Source: CAWGMT01 sp963823675 (GTDB lineage Bacteria > Planctomycetota > Planctomycetia > Isosphaerales > Isosphaeraceae). Taken from it: a stretch of 64,000 bases of DNA. Made by a program: the position numbers and the translations under genes. Within the stretch, counting starts at the first letter, position 1. Each line of letters opens with the position of its first letter. The stretch lies in the NCBI GenBank assembly GCA_963823675.1, contig CAWGMT010000013.1, positions 1,054,001-1,118,000 on the forward strand. Direction: 5' to 3'. A model generated the notes under the pieces. The model worked only from the letters and a program-made list of their open reading frames with translations. It was not told the origin of the DNA and made no database searches. This document shows positions 1 through 9,933 of the stretch, piece after piece.

Positions 1-140
1 ACCACGGGAAAGATCTGGGTTCGCTGCAAGTCGCCGAGCGGAAGCACCATGTTGGGAGCCCATCCTGTAATCTAAAAAATGATCAAGCGATGGTCTTGAT
101 ACCCGGGTTGATTCCGGCATGTCGCGCGACCCCGCGGCGA

Positions 141-1079
141 TCACGATCCGCCGGGCGAGGGGACCGCGACGGCGAAACGCCTGGCCCACTGCTTGAGCTC
201 TTTCCAGGCCGGTGGTGCAATGGGGACGCCTCGTTCGTGAGCCTCCTTGTGCCGCGCCGCCCAGGTCGCGGGCAGCAACCGGCCGGGGCCGTCGGCCAGG
301 CCCTGAATCCATCGGCCCACCCTGTCATGAAACTCAGACATCGGCTCGAGCTCGGCAATCACGACGGCCGCAACCAGCCAGGATTCTTCCGGTACGAGGA
401 ATTCGCTCCAGCTTGCCACGCCGTCGAGTGGCGGAGGAAGCAGCCTCGTCCTGACAGGCTTGGGCGCCACGCCACGCCGCCCGGAACGCGCTGACGTTCC
501 TGTATCCGTGCGGTCTTGCTCGATCACGGCCAGCCCGGAATCCAGCACGATTGGCAGACCCGCCAGCGAGGGAACCGCGGCGCTCCAGACTCCGCCTGGC
601 CCCAGTACCAACGCCGCCACCGGCCTCACGGACATCGCCGCCACGACTGGGGCCGCCGACCCGAGCCGGCGCAGGTGCGTTACCCGCACCAGCCCGACCG
701 CCGTGTCCCGCGCCTTTTCGATGGCCACCTCGGCGGCCCGTTCCAGAACCAGAGGAGCGATGCCGTTGCGTCCGTCGAGCGTCGCCAGCGACGGCCGCTC
801 AGCGATGATCTCGCCGGTCGCCGTGAGATCGATACTGCCATTTTCGATGCTTTCCAGCCAGCACGGTAAGCTCCCGATGCCAAAAGAAGCAGCACTGGCC
901 GCGTCAAACCAGAGCAGATGCGAGGCCAGCGCCAAAGCCCGCGGCGGTGCGAGCCCGCTCGCGCATGCAAGCGCCGCGGCAAACCGCCGGAGATCGTCGA
1001 GCCGGTAACGGCGGATGACGGTCGCGGACACACTGCCCTCAATCGAAATCGCCCCTGGTCGATCGTCGGCATCTCCCAC
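141..1079 (-). CDS. Malate/L-lactate dehydrogenase (Ldh_2) family protein
   Basis: This 312-residue protein resembles the NAD(P)-dependent malate/L-lactate/ureidoglycolate dehydrogenase family, whose members oxidise 2-hydroxy acids. The match is seen in the N-terminal helix (YRLDDLRRFAAALACASG), the segment LDGRNGIAPLVLERA and GLVRVTHLRRLGSAAPV, which correspond to family blocks around the active-site His and nucleotide site. The C-terminal half is shorter and less typical than the roughly 340-residue family norm, so it may be a divergent lineage member. The GTG at 1079 gives the longest product; a GTG at 1031 behind a GAGGG motif is an equally good start. It is transcribed away from the next plus-strand gene. 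The substrate cannot be inferred. Confidence 0.6.
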   Translation of the reverse strand: MGDADDRPGAISIEGSVSATVIRRYRLDDLRRFAAALACASGLAPPRALALASHLLWFDAASAASFGIGSLPCWLESIENGSIDLTATGEIIAERPSLATLDGRNGIAPLVLERAAEVAIEKARDTAVGLVRVTHLRRLGSAAPVVAAMSVRPVAALVLGPGGVWSAAVPSLAGLPIVLDSGLAVIEQDRTDTGTSARSGRRGVAPKPVRTRLLPPPLDGVASWSEFLVPEESWLVAAVVIAELEPMSEFHDRVGRWIQGLADGPGRLLPATWAARHKEAHERGVPIAPPAWKELKQWARRFAVAVPSPGGS

Positions 1080-1152
1080 TTGATTAGGTTAAAGGGAGAC
1101 GGAGGAAAGTGCAAACCTGGGGGGAAGTGTTCCGTTTTCACTAAACTGAAGT

Positions 1153-1707
1153 CTAAACGACCACGGCACGAGAGGAGGGCCCAGCGGACGGGCCGTCGCC
1201 GTCGATCTTTTCCCACTCACGGCGCACGCGCGATAACCCAAAGGCACACAGCTCGAATTGCTCGCTCAGGCGGCGCAATACCGGGCCCTGCTCGCTACCG
1301 GCACTCAGGGTGCTCGCGACATAATACGACCGCTTGCCCTGCTCTTGGTAGCTGATCAGGGCGTCGGCCGTTCCTTTGGCCTGGAGCTTGGCGAGAGCCT
1401 CAGGGTAAACACCCGTCCAGAAAAGGGTGAAGTCGCCAACGTGGCGGTGGCACTCGCGCCGCCGCTCGGCATCAGGGGCGGCTTCAGCCTGGGCGATCAT
1501 CTCTGTAACCTGGCTGAGCCGTTGACCTTTCTGGTCGCGCACCCGCCAGATGGTTTCGCTTGGCACAAAGTTTGCCAAGATTCCCGCCACATACCCGACG
1601 AGCGATGGGTCGCCAATCCCCAGCTCGTTCATGAACGCATATTCGGTCAGGCCACGGAACAGCCTGTGCAGCGGATGCGATTCGGGAATCGCTCGCAACC
1701 TGTTCAT
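1153..1707 (-). CDS. Conserved hypothetical protein, 184 aa
   Basis: I do not recognise a named domain. The protein is soluble and mixed charged/hydrophobic, with no signal peptide or membrane segment. It contains a region rich in Arg/Glu/His with two histidines (RRRECHRHVGDFTLFWTG) and a repetitive charged C-terminal half ending in a low-complexity tail. The ATG at 1707 is preceded on its own strand by GAGGAG at about 8 nt, which supports translation. The ORF is long for a spurious frame and its codon use is typical of the region. It lies in the same direction as the dehydrogenase-like gene, with a gap of about 70 bp, so the two could be co-transcribed. Confidence 0.6.
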   Translation of the reverse strand: MNRLRAIPESHPLHRLFRGLTEYAFMNELGIGDPSLVGYVAGILANFVPSETIWRVRDQKGQRLSQVTEMIAQAEAAPDAERRRECHRHVGDFTLFWTGVYPEALAKLQAKGTADALISYQEQGKRSYYVASTLSAGSEQGPVLRRLSEQFELCAFGLSRVRREWEKIDGDGPSAGPSSRAVVV

Positions 1708-2234
1708 CGCGGGTGCTCCTCACCCATTGGTCACAATCGTTTGTGTACGATACGGCAACCGGCGAACGACATGCAGATCGGTATGCTCTTCAATCCAAAT
1801 AAAGAAGAACTGGGCGTTCTGCTAGCAAATTCTACGCCGGGTTTCGAAATTGTTCAACAGAAGATCGGGATTACATGGAATCCAGCGGCAGGACGGAGCT
1901 GCCAGAGACCACCCGACACGAGATGAAGGTATCTGCTTTTGCTGTACTCGCAAGACTTCTCTCCCGCCTGACGACGCAGACTTCTTGTCCTGGTTGTCTG
2001 CTGCTCTGTCAACTTGTCCGGCTTGAAGCAACCTGGCGTTCCTGTCATGATGGAACGGTGCGAGCCGCCCTGGGAAGGCGCAGCCCAATTGACGCCCGGC
2101 CCGGCGCCTTCCGGCGGCGGGAGGTTAAACACTCAGGGAAGAACTATCCAGAATCGTGACGATCGCACGGTCCGGTTGGCGGCTTGCAAAGGATGCGCCG
2201 CCGGAGGGTCATCGATCATAGGGAGGTGGTTTGG
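1708..2234. other. Intergenic region, no supported gene
   Basis: About 530 bases lie between a minus-strand gene and a plus-strand gene. This should hold divergent promoters, but I see no clear pair of boxes. Open frames here are short, lack ribosome binding sites and have no recognisable protein similarity. Confidence 0.4.
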
Positions 2235-3620
2235 TTGCGAATCACGTTTCACGGTGCGACCCGGCAGATCACCGGCAGTGCCCATCTGCTGGAAATCGGC
2301 CCTTACCGGATATTGCTCGACTGCGGGTTGTTTGATTCGGAGCGGATCGATCCTACCAGTCCCAACCGCCAGATTTCGTTCGATCCCCGCGCCCTGGACG
2401 CGGTGATCGTCTCGCACGCCCATAACGATCACATTGGCCGGCTGCCCTGCCTGGTCAAGGCCGGCTATAAGGGGCCGATCTGCACCACTCCGGCCACTGC
2501 CGCGATCACCAACGTCATGCTCCGCGACAGTGCGCGAATTCAGCGCGAGGAAGTGCGTAACGCACACATCAAATACCCCCACATCGAGGCTCCCGAGCCG
2601 CTTTTCGACCTGGCCGACGTCGAATGGATGGTCGAACAGCTCAAACGGCTCTCGTACGGAGAGCCGCATGAAGTCCTGCCCGGAATCACCCTGACCTATT
2701 TTGATGCCGGGCACGTCCTGGGCTCGGCGATCGTTCAGCTCGACTTTCACGAGAACGGCCGCCCCCGCCGTTTCGTTTTCACCGGCGATCTGGGCCGGCG
2801 CAGCACCCACCTTCTTCCGGACCCGACTCCCGTCCAAAACATCGACATATTGGTGTCCGAGAGCACCTACGGCAACCGCGAGCTCGACTCCTACGATCGC
2901 CTGATGAAGCAGTTGCACGCGATCGTCGCCCGGGCCACGCGGCTCCAGAGCAAGATCGTCATCCCCGCCTTCAGCCTGGGACGGACCCAGCGGATGGTCT
3001 ACTGCCTGCAGGAGCTGTATGCCTTGCACAAGGTCCGGCCGATCCCGATCTACGTCGACAGCCCGCTGGCCATGCGCCTGACCGAGATCCACCGCGACCA
3101 CCCGGAAGCCTTCACCCCCCAGGCGCAAAGCTTGATGGACAAGGATCCGCTCTATTTCGGCTCGAAGTACGTCGAGTTCTGCGAGAGCTGGGACGATTCA
3201 AGGCGGCTCAACTATTTGAACGGGCCCATGGTGATCATCGCGTCATCGGGCATGTGCGAGGCCGGCCGCATTCGCCACCACCTGCGGCACGTGGTGCAGG
3301 ACCCCGACAACGCGATCGTCATTGTGAGCTTCCAGGCCGAGGGAACGCTGGGACGGCGCATTTCCGAAGGCGTCGAGCGGGTCCAGATCTTTGACGAGTG
3401 GTACGACCTGAACGCCGCGGTTTATGTGCTCGACGGGTTCTCCGGTCATGGCGATCGCAACGACCTGGCGTGGTGGTATAGCCAGACGGGCGGCGGCATC
3501 GAAAACGCCTTTCTCGTCCACGGCGAGCTCGAGGCCATGGACGCCCTCGTACCCGTGCTCCAGCCCTTTGTCCAGAATACCGTCCACACCCCCGAGCTGC
3601 ATGGCAGCTACGAGGTCTGA
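2235..3620 (+). CDS. Metallo-beta-lactamase/beta-CASP family RNase-like hydrolase
   Basis: This protein of about 461 residues belongs to the MBL-fold beta-CASP family (RNA exonuclease/CPSF73-like), whose members cleave RNA at a dinuclear zinc centre. The HxHxDH motif appears as SHAHNDHIGRLP near the N-terminus. It is followed by FDAGHVLGS and the Asp of FTGDLGRR, then beta-CASP motifs including ASSGMCEAGRIRHHL and the C-terminal FSGHGDRNDL. Length and motif order match full-length family members, so it should be active. A TTG start at 2235 is chosen because a strong GGGAGGTGG sits just upstream and the fold begins directly with LRITFHGA; an ATG at 2184 would add 17 unlikely residues. The next gene starts 11 bp downstream, suggesting an operon. 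Confidence 0.85.
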   Translation: MRITFHGATRQITGSAHLLEIGPYRILLDCGLFDSERIDPTSPNRQISFDPRALDAVIVSHAHNDHIGRLPCLVKAGYKGPICTTPATAAITNVMLRDSARIQREEVRNAHIKYPHIEAPEPLFDLADVEWMVEQLKRLSYGEPHEVLPGITLTYFDAGHVLGSAIVQLDFHENGRPRRFVFTGDLGRRSTHLLPDPTPVQNIDILVSESTYGNRELDSYDRLMKQLHAIVARATRLQSKIVIPAFSLGRTQRMVYCLQELYALHKVRPIPIYVDSPLAMRLTEIHRDHPEAFTPQAQSLMDKDPLYFGSKYVEFCESWDDSRRLNYLNGPMVIIASSGMCEAGRIRHHLRHVVQDPDNAIVIVSFQAEGTLGRRISEGVERVQIFDEWYDLNAAVYVLDGFSGHGDRNDLAWWYSQTGGGIENAFLVHGELEAMDALVPVLQPFVQNTVHTPELHGSYEV

Positions 3621-3631
3621 TTCCAATCCAA

Positions 3632-4420
3632 ATGGCTGATATGCTTGATCTCGCAGCCGAACTCGAATTTGTCAAAACCGTCGCGATCGAGGCCGCGGCA
3701 ACCGCGAAAACCCGGTGCCGACGGGTGACTCCTTACGAGAAGAGCAACCAGACCTACGTGACCGACCTGGACAACGACCTCGAGCGATTGATTCGCAGAC
3801 GCCTGGGCGGCCGATTCCCCGATGACATCTTGAGCGGCGAGGAATACGGGATCGAGGGGGGCACCGGTCAAAGGCGCTGGTCGATCGACCCGATCGACGG
3901 CACCGGCAACATGGTCCACGGTCTGCCGCTCTGGGCCATCAGCATCGGCCTCCTGGTCGCGGGTGAGCCGGTCCTGGGCGTCATCGCCGTCCCGCCCTTG
4001 GACGAGCTATTCTGGGCCGTCAGGGGAGCCGGCGCGTGGCTGGACGGTCAACGGCTGCTGGTTCAGGACGCCGATACATTCCACAATCAAGACAACGTGT
4101 GCGTCGGCACCAATGCGCTCCGCGCTGTCGATCCGCGCAGCCTGCCCGGCCGGCTGCGCGACCTGGGCAGCGCATGTTGCGAGCAAACGTTCCTGGCGGC
4201 TAGCCGCCTTCAGGCCACGACGTTTCTGGGAGAGCAGGCTCACGACGTCGCCGCGGGCGTGGTCATTACGAGCGAGGCCGGTTGCTCGTACGGCACGATC
4301 CAGGGCGAACGTCTCAGCCCGGCCGAGATGGTCCGCCGCACTCCGGTCACCGTTCCGACTTTCATCGCCCCGCCGCGCCGGCTCAAAGCCTTGATGGCCA
4401 TGGCCCGTCCGCTCGGGTGA
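3632..4420 (+). CDS. Inositol monophosphatase family protein
   Basis: This 262-residue protein is of the Mg2+-dependent inositol monophosphatase/bisphosphate nucleotidase superfamily. Metal-binding motifs are visible: GEEYG (Glu), WSIDPIDGTGNMVHG (the DPxDGT signature) and a late EQAHDVAAG in the position of the third metal-binding Asp. Length and motif spacing are typical. The substrate could be myo-inositol phosphate, a sugar phosphate or a histidinol-phosphate-like compound; the sequence does not decide. It follows the beta-CASP gene closely on the same strand, so co-transcription is likely. The ATG at 3632 begins MADMLDLAAELEF, which fits the usual N-terminal helix. Confidence 0.85.
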   Translation: MADMLDLAAELEFVKTVAIEAAATAKTRCRRVTPYEKSNQTYVTDLDNDLERLIRRRLGGRFPDDILSGEEYGIEGGTGQRRWSIDPIDGTGNMVHGLPLWAISIGLLVAGEPVLGVIAVPPLDELFWAVRGAGAWLDGQRLLVQDADTFHNQDNVCVGTNALRAVDPRSLPGRLRDLGSACCEQTFLAASRLQATTFLGEQAHDVAAGVVITSEAGCSYGTIQGERLSPAEMVRRTPVTVPTFIAPPRRLKALMAMARPLG

Positions 4421-4509
4421 ATTCACGTAGGCCGCTCGTGGTCGGCCGCAGAGTGGCGGGCAAGCGGGTGGCTTCTCGCTTTTCGAAACCGAACCGCCGG
4501 CGAAAACTC

Positions 4510-4923
4510 ATGGGACACTGGGGCAAGAAGAGCTACGAGAACGATGCAGCGGCCGACGCTCTCGACGCGGGCTTCGACCACGTCCACGGCCCGCTTTACG
4601 AAGAGCTGATGGACGACCGCAACCCGCTGACCTTCGAGCAAGTGCAACAGAAGCTGGCGAATTCCCGAACCCTCGAAGCGGCGATCGCGGCCTTGCGCGA
4701 TTCGTTTGGGACAAAGAGCACGCCCGATTCCTGGGACGAGCTGGGCCGGCTTGCACTCGTCGGGATTGTCGTGCGGCACGCGGAGCTCGGCGTACGCATT
4801 CCCGAAACCTGGCTGCGGCAGTCCATCGACTGGCTCGAACACGAAGAGATCGACTGGGAAGAAGCGACGGCCCGCCGGTTGCACCGAGGCAAGGAGATCG
4901 CACTACTCAAGGGGCTCATGTGA
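4510..4923 (+). CDS. DUF4259-like small protein
   Basis: This 137-residue protein starts MGHWGKKSYENDAAADALD, which resembles the opening of DUF4259 proteins (a short M-G-x-W-G segment followed by an Asn/Asp-Asp-Ala motif). The rest is acidic and helical, with Trp-rich segments near the C-terminus, and has no signal peptide. The function of that family is unknown. The chosen ATG at 4510 gives this family-like N-terminus. The stop overlaps the upstream extension of the next frame but not its chosen start. It could be part of the preceding operon, given about 90 bp of separation. Confidence 0.55.
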   Translation: MGHWGKKSYENDAAADALDAGFDHVHGPLYEELMDDRNPLTFEQVQQKLANSRTLEAAIAALRDSFGTKSTPDSWDELGRLALVGIVVRHAELGVRIPETWLRQSIDWLEHEEIDWEEATARRLHRGKEIALLKGLM

Positions 4924-4994
4924 CTCCCAATCGATCTCGGTGTGTTACAATCATCGCGACGATGAGTCAATTCCCAGGAACCGGAGGCCCGCGC

Positions 4995-5561
4995 ATGGCC
5001 ACAGCTACGCCCGAACGATTTGACGTGCCAACCGACCTCATCGAGCCGGAAGGTCTGTATGAAGTCGTCAGCGGCCGAATCGTGGAGAAACCCATGGGAG
5101 TGTACGAAAACTGGTTCGCCAAGGTAATCTACGACGCTCTGGTTCCATTTGTCAAAGCTAACCTACTGGGCCGCGTCGTCCAGGAAATGATCTTCGACCT
5201 CCGACCTCACGTCAACCGAGAGCGTCGACCGGATGTCGCGTTTGTCGCGTACGACCGCTGGGCCAAGGATCGGCGCATGCCGCGCGTACGGTCCTGGGCC
5301 GTCGTGCCCGACCTGGCCATCGAGATCGTCAGCCTGACGAACAGCGCCGACGAAGTTGCCGGGAAACTGGAAGAGTATTTCAAGGCCGGGATGCGGCAAG
5401 TGTGGGTCGTGTATCCGCGCCAATCGAAAGTTTATGTTTACACATCGACGACCGCGGTCCGCGTGCTGGCCCCTGGCGACGAGCTGGACGGTGGCGATGT
5501 TCTGCCCGGCTTCCGGCTCGCAATACGGGAGCTCTTCGAACAGGCCGGTGAGCCAGCGTGA
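4995..5561 (+). CDS. Uma2 family (DUF820) putative endonuclease
   Basis: The product is about 188 residues with the Uma2/DUF820 restriction-endonuclease-like fold. The typical features are YEVVSGRIVEKPMG near the start, RRPDVAFVAYDRW with the catalytic-type Asp, DLAIEIVSLTNSADEVAGKLEEYFKAGMRQVWVVYPRQSKVYVY carrying the E-x-(S/L)..K pattern, and a C-terminal LDGGDVLPGFRLAI. These proteins are widespread in planctomycetes and cyanobacteria, often in many copies; no physiological role is established. The ATG at 4995 is preferred over one at 4962 because GGAGG lies 7 bases before it. It stands alone before a convergent minus-strand gene. Confidence 0.8.
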   Translation: MATATPERFDVPTDLIEPEGLYEVVSGRIVEKPMGVYENWFAKVIYDALVPFVKANLLGRVVQEMIFDLRPHVNRERRPDVAFVAYDRWAKDRRMPRVRSWAVVPDLAIEIVSLTNSADEVAGKLEEYFKAGMRQVWVVYPRQSKVYVYTSTTAVRVLAPGDELDGGDVLPGFRLAIRELFEQAGEPA

Positions 5562-5630
5562 TGCGTAAAGCGTGCGATGAACCGCCCCGGTTCCACGCGA
5601 TCCGATTTGCATCTGCCTATCGCCGTACGA

Positions 5631-8533
5631 TCAGCTCTTCGATCGGTGAGCCTCGATCTCCTCTCGAAGCGCCTTGGCCTCGGGGTGCTCGGGATCTTCC
5701 TTGAGAATGCCGTCGAGCGTCGCCTTGGCGGCGTCACGCTGGCCCAAGCCCAGTTGGGCCTTGGCCACCTTGACCTTGAGGTCGTTCGGCTTCTTGGCCT
5801 TGAGCTGTAGTGCGGTCTGATACTCCTCGATGGCCTCGGCGAATTTCTTCTCCGCCGACTGGGCATCAGCCAGCAGGACGTGGGGCGCCGGGTCGTAGAC
5901 GTCGATGTAGAGACACTCCTGCGCCCACTTTTCGGCCGCGGCGGCCTCGCCCCGCGCCAGGTTACGCTCGGCGAGCGCCTTGCGCACCGCGATATCGTCG
6001 GCGTCGTTGGCCGCTATCATGACCAGGTCGTCCAGGAACTTGGCCGTGTTCTTCTGCCGCAGGTGAACGCGCGCCAGCCCGGCGATCCACCGGGTGTGAA
6101 AGGGATCGTCCTTGCGCCAGCTCGTAGAGCCGCTCGGCTTCGTCGAGCTCGCCCGCCTTCATCTTGAGCTCGGCCAGGAGGTCGATCACCCGCTCGTTGG
6201 GCCGCTTGGGATCGAGGGCCGGCTCGAGAACCTCGAGCGCGGCGTCGGCATCGCCGATCGTTACCAGCAGCCGGGCCTTGACGTAGCTGGCCAGGGGGTG
6301 GTGCGGTTTGAGCTTCAGGGCCTTCTCGGCAAACGGCCGGGCTTCCTTGTAGTCGCGCCGCGCGAAATGCTCGTAGGCCATCCGTGCGTTCAAGTCGGGA
6401 TCGTCGGGGCTCTCCTTGAGCTGGCGCTCGAGCTGCGAGAACTTGATCGGCTTCTCCTCGCTGACCCTGGTTCGTATCGTCTTCACCACGTCGTCCAGGA
6501 ACGCCAGGTAGGCTTTCTCGAAATCAGCCTTCTCCACATGGAAACAATCGGCGATCGCCCGATCGGTCGTGAGCCCGCGGCGATACGCCATCAACATCTT
6601 GATCAAGGCGTCAGGGCCAAATCGCTTGAGCATATACTGTGCATAAAGCTGCGCCTGGCAATAGGCCAACTGGCGATCCTCGGGCTCGTTGGGCCGGATG
6701 AAGCCGAGGTTGATCGTATCGAGGTTCAAGAGCTTGCGGCGGGTGGGGACTCGCTCGAGCAGCATCCGGTTCCAATCCTGGGGTCGCGGAAATCCTTCGC
6801 TCTCGACGGCCAGGGCCTCGGTATACCAGTGGGGGATGTTGAACTCGGTCTGCTGCAAGGTGATGACGTGGGTCACCTCGTGAGTGAGCACCCGCGCCCA
6901 GTTGAAGGCGGTCCGGGTGGCTTTCGGACTGGCCAGAGCCACGACCCTGCCCGTGCAGGCGCCGACCGTCGGAACGAACCGCAGACCGAGCGTCCGGGCG
7001 CTGAACCACTGATGGCTCTTGAGGATCTCGATCTTGGTCTTGCCGGGGGGAGAATATCCGAACCGGGCGGTCAGCGTGGGATAGATCGATTCCAGGTACC
7101 GCGACATGTAGCGGCCCAGGAGCTCGTCCTGGGTCGGATCCACCAGAACCGTGTAATGCCTTGATTCGACCGGGGAATACGACGCCATGTGCCGCAGGAC
7201 CGCGATCATGTTGTTGGCGCGGACGTTGAAGGGGTCGGCGTCGAACGCTGCGTTGAAGAGGCCATTGGCTTCAGTCTCGCGCCCGACCTGCATGTACAGC
7301 ATCCCCAGGCCGATCGGGGCGTCGGCCCGTCGCGGATCGGCGGCCGCGGCGAGCAGGAACGCACGCTCGGCGGAATGATACTTGCGACGGTCGAACAGCC
7401 GCTCGCCGAGCGCGGCATAAAAGGTCGCCGGCCGCGGATTGTTGGCCAGCGCGGTCATTTCGGCCGCGGCCGCCCCGACGGGATCGACGAGCAAGCGGCA
7501 CGAGGCCGCCAGTCGTCCCAGGGCATCTTCGTCGCGCGGGTTTTCCGCGACGGCTTTCTGTGCGCTGGCCTTGGCAAGGGCAAATCGCTCGTCCGAGATA
7601 TTGAGGTCGGCCTGAAGGACGTAAGCCGGGGCGTAATGAGGGTTGATGCTCAAGGCCCGCTCAGCCTTGGCCCGGCCCGCCGCCAGCCGGTAGCCTTCCA
7701 GGTCTGATTGGCCGATCGTCACGAGCACCTCGGGGGCCAGTGGGTTGATTTGCTGCGCGGGCCAATTCGCGCGTCGCCGCGCGTTCGTTGTAACCCGAAA
7801 GATACAGACGTCCCACCAACCAGGGGGCTTGCCAGCAATTGGGGTCGGCCGCAAGGGCCGCTTCGTAAATCTCGCTGATCACGTTGACCAGCGAATCCTT
7901 CAGCTCCTCCCCCCGCGCGGTGGCGCGGTAATAGCGCTCGGCGGCCTGGCCAATCAAAAGCAGGGCATCGGCGTTCTTGACAATTTCCGGTCTCTTGTCG
8001 TTGAACCGATCGACAAACCACTTGCAGGCGGCGACAGCCTTATCGACCTCGCCGTGCAACTCGAGCAAGCGGGCTTGAACCCAGCGCGCCAGCAAGTGGT
8101 TTGCATCGAGCGCGAGTGCCTGCCGCATCGCCCTGTCGGAGGCCGGCCAATCACCGCGAATGAGATAGAGGTTAGCCAACCGCGCCGGCACATCGGCATT
8201 CTTGGGCTCCTGGGCGACCAGCGTGGTCAGCTCGCCGATTGCCTTGCCATAATCTCCCTGGCTGGCCAGGCACTCGGCCTTGCCCAGCACCACGGCGACC
8301 TTGAGCGCGGCTGTCAGGCCGCCCGGCGCTTTCTTTGCCTGTGCCTCCACCGCCGCGTAAGCCTCGTCCGCCTCGGCATAGCGGCCGTTCTGCAACAGTC
8401 GCCGGGCCTCTTTGATCTGTACGGCCGCCGCCGCGCCACCGTCCGGCTTTTTTTCACTCGTCTTGGGTGCCGGCTCGCCTGCCTGGGCAATGAGCGCTGC
8501 CGCCGCCACAACCGCCACGATGCCGTATGCCAT
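5631..8533 (-). CDS. Secreted TPR protein with HExxH peptidase domain (two frame breaks)
   Basis: One gene of about 965 codons is split by two single extra bases near 7755 and 6114; conserved reading continues across both. It begins with a signal peptide (MAYGIVAVVAAAALIAQAGEP), then several TPR units (for example YLIRGDWPASDRAMRQALALDANHLLARW). A central peptidase-MA-like domain carries THEVTHVITL (HExxH zinc site) and PHWYTEALAVESEGF, where the Glu is a candidate third ligand. More TPR repeats follow to the end. It is probably exported and binds protein partners through the TPRs; peptidase activity is inferred from the HEVTH motif only. The start at 8533 has GAGGAGGG upstream. The breaks look like sequence errors because both flanks remain in register with the repeat pattern. 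Confidence 0.75.
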
Positions 8534-9155
8534 GCGTTTGCCCTCCTCGGCCTTTTGTTTCTTTCACGTTACCAAACCCAAGGGGAGAGATGAAGGATTA
8601 AGGATGAAGGATGAACCCGAAGCCAGAACGGACGGGGCCTTAGGCGAGCGGCGGATAGAAACATACCCACGACCGAGCGATTGTAGGGCGGATTGGCAAA
8701 CAGTCCCGGTGAATTTGGATCTGCCGGTCGCCTGAGCGGCCCAGGCAGCGCGCAGCCCTCAGGGCGCAACACCGGCCGCGGACAAGGGTTCGGTGAAATG
8801 GCAAGCGCGGCTTGCTTACTCTCGCGATCTGCCCCGGACATGGCAGTGGGTGAGAGCCAGTGAGACGAATCCGCTGGTTTTTTTCCGTTTTGGCCACCAC
8901 GATACAAGCCCCTGGGCCAAGGAGCCGGCCGGCACGCCCTCGAGGGGCAAGGAACCGGGGATAGCATCTAAACCACGACTAGCGCAAATCTTACGAATGG
9001 GAGGGCCGTCTTCTTTTCAGCGCCCCCGACCTCGTGATGAGCGTTCCTGAGAGGTAGGAAGCCACCGCTCGTTTCCGGCCGCCGTTGAAACGAAATGCAC
9101 CCCGTCGCTTCCCAGCGTCGCTGTTTCCTCCCACATACTCGGCATACTGGGCATA
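8534..9155. other. Intergenic region with short direct repeats
   Basis: About 620 bases without a supported gene. At 8587-8613 there is a run of ATGAAGGAT/TAAGGATGA units, a simple repeat of a kind often seen between bacterial genes. The frames on either strand lack ribosome binding sites and known similarity. It separates the minus-strand TPR gene from a plus-strand remnant region, so it probably contains the TPR gene promoter. Confidence 0.4.
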
Positions 9156-9584
9156 GTGGGCACGCTTTTGTGGGTGTCAAAAATTGCCGAGTATGTGCCG
9201 GGTATGCGGACGGACGAGGGGATGTCCCCAGGCTTTGCGTTCTCGCGTTTTTTGGCGACCGGCGGATGCAAATTCACCGTGGGACGGAAACACGCGGAGT
9301 TCGCCCAACCCGATTCCGATGCCATGGCGAAGCTGCGCGACACCCGGCGCCGGGCGGTCCGGCAGGGTATCGACAAGGCCCACTTGCAGGAGGCACCTTT
9401 CAGATCGGAAGCGTGCAACCTGACTCAAGAGCCAGTTCCGGAGTCGGAGCCCGAACCGCCCAACAAGTTCTGCAGTGGGCTCTTCCTCGGCAGGCTTGGC
9501 GAGGACTACGACATCGAAGCGGCAATTGATGAAATGAACGCGCAATGGAAATCCAAATTGGAGGACCTCAGACTCGAGCCATGA
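9156..9584 (+). CDS. Hypothetical protein, possible antitoxin partner
   Basis: A 142-codon frame whose last part (GRLGEDYDIEAAIDEMNAQWKSKLEDLRLEP) looks like real coding sequence: acidic and helical, in the manner of an antitoxin C-terminus. The first half is low-complexity and may not be translated; the true start is uncertain. Its stop overlaps the ATG of a PIN-domain toxin fragment (ATGA at 9581-9584), the usual arrangement of VapBC-type pairs. The role is inferred from this coupling only; no DNA-binding motif is evident. The module is probably dead because the toxin is truncated. Confidence 0.35.
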   Translation: MGTLLWVSKIAEYVPGMRTDEGMSPGFAFSRFLATGGCKFTVGRKHAEFAQPDSDAMAKLRDTRRRAVRQGIDKAHLQEAPFRSEACNLTQEPVPESEPEPPNKFCSGLFLGRLGEDYDIEAAIDEMNAQWKSKLEDLRLEP

Positions 9585-9760
9585 CGCCGGCCGTCTATGT
9601 TCTCGACACGCATACCCTCTTTTGGCGGGAATTCCACCCCAAGCGTTTGCCCGCGAGGGTTTGCCAGGTGTTCCTGGAGGCCTTGGCTGGGAGGGCGGTG
9701 ATCGCGCGGCTCCCGATCGGTTTGGCGGAGTGCAACTGGCAACCGACAACTGATCGCTGA
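9581..9760 (+). pseudogene. PIN-domain (VapC-like) toxin fragment
   Basis: The frame starts MTPAVYVLDTHTLFW, a clear first strand of a PIN domain with its first catalytic Asp (VLDTH). Normal PIN toxins run for about 130 residues with three further acidic residues. Here the similarity stops after about 18 residues and the frame ends at 59, so the RNase domain cannot form. The ATG overlaps the stop of the preceding frame. I interpret it as the 5' stub of a decayed toxin gene of a type II toxin-antitoxin pair. Confidence 0.5.
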
Positions 9761-9933
9761 CAACTGCCGTGACGCTTCGAGAACCGGCGACAGATCCTGC
9801 TACTTGCATCTGCAAGAGCGCCTCCAGATAATTCAGATGCTGCGCCCGATGCGGGTTGTCCGGCGCTGCTCGTACGCGGTGAAGGATCGCTGGCTGGTGC
9901 GCGGCCGTGCCAACCCACATTCGGAGAACACCC

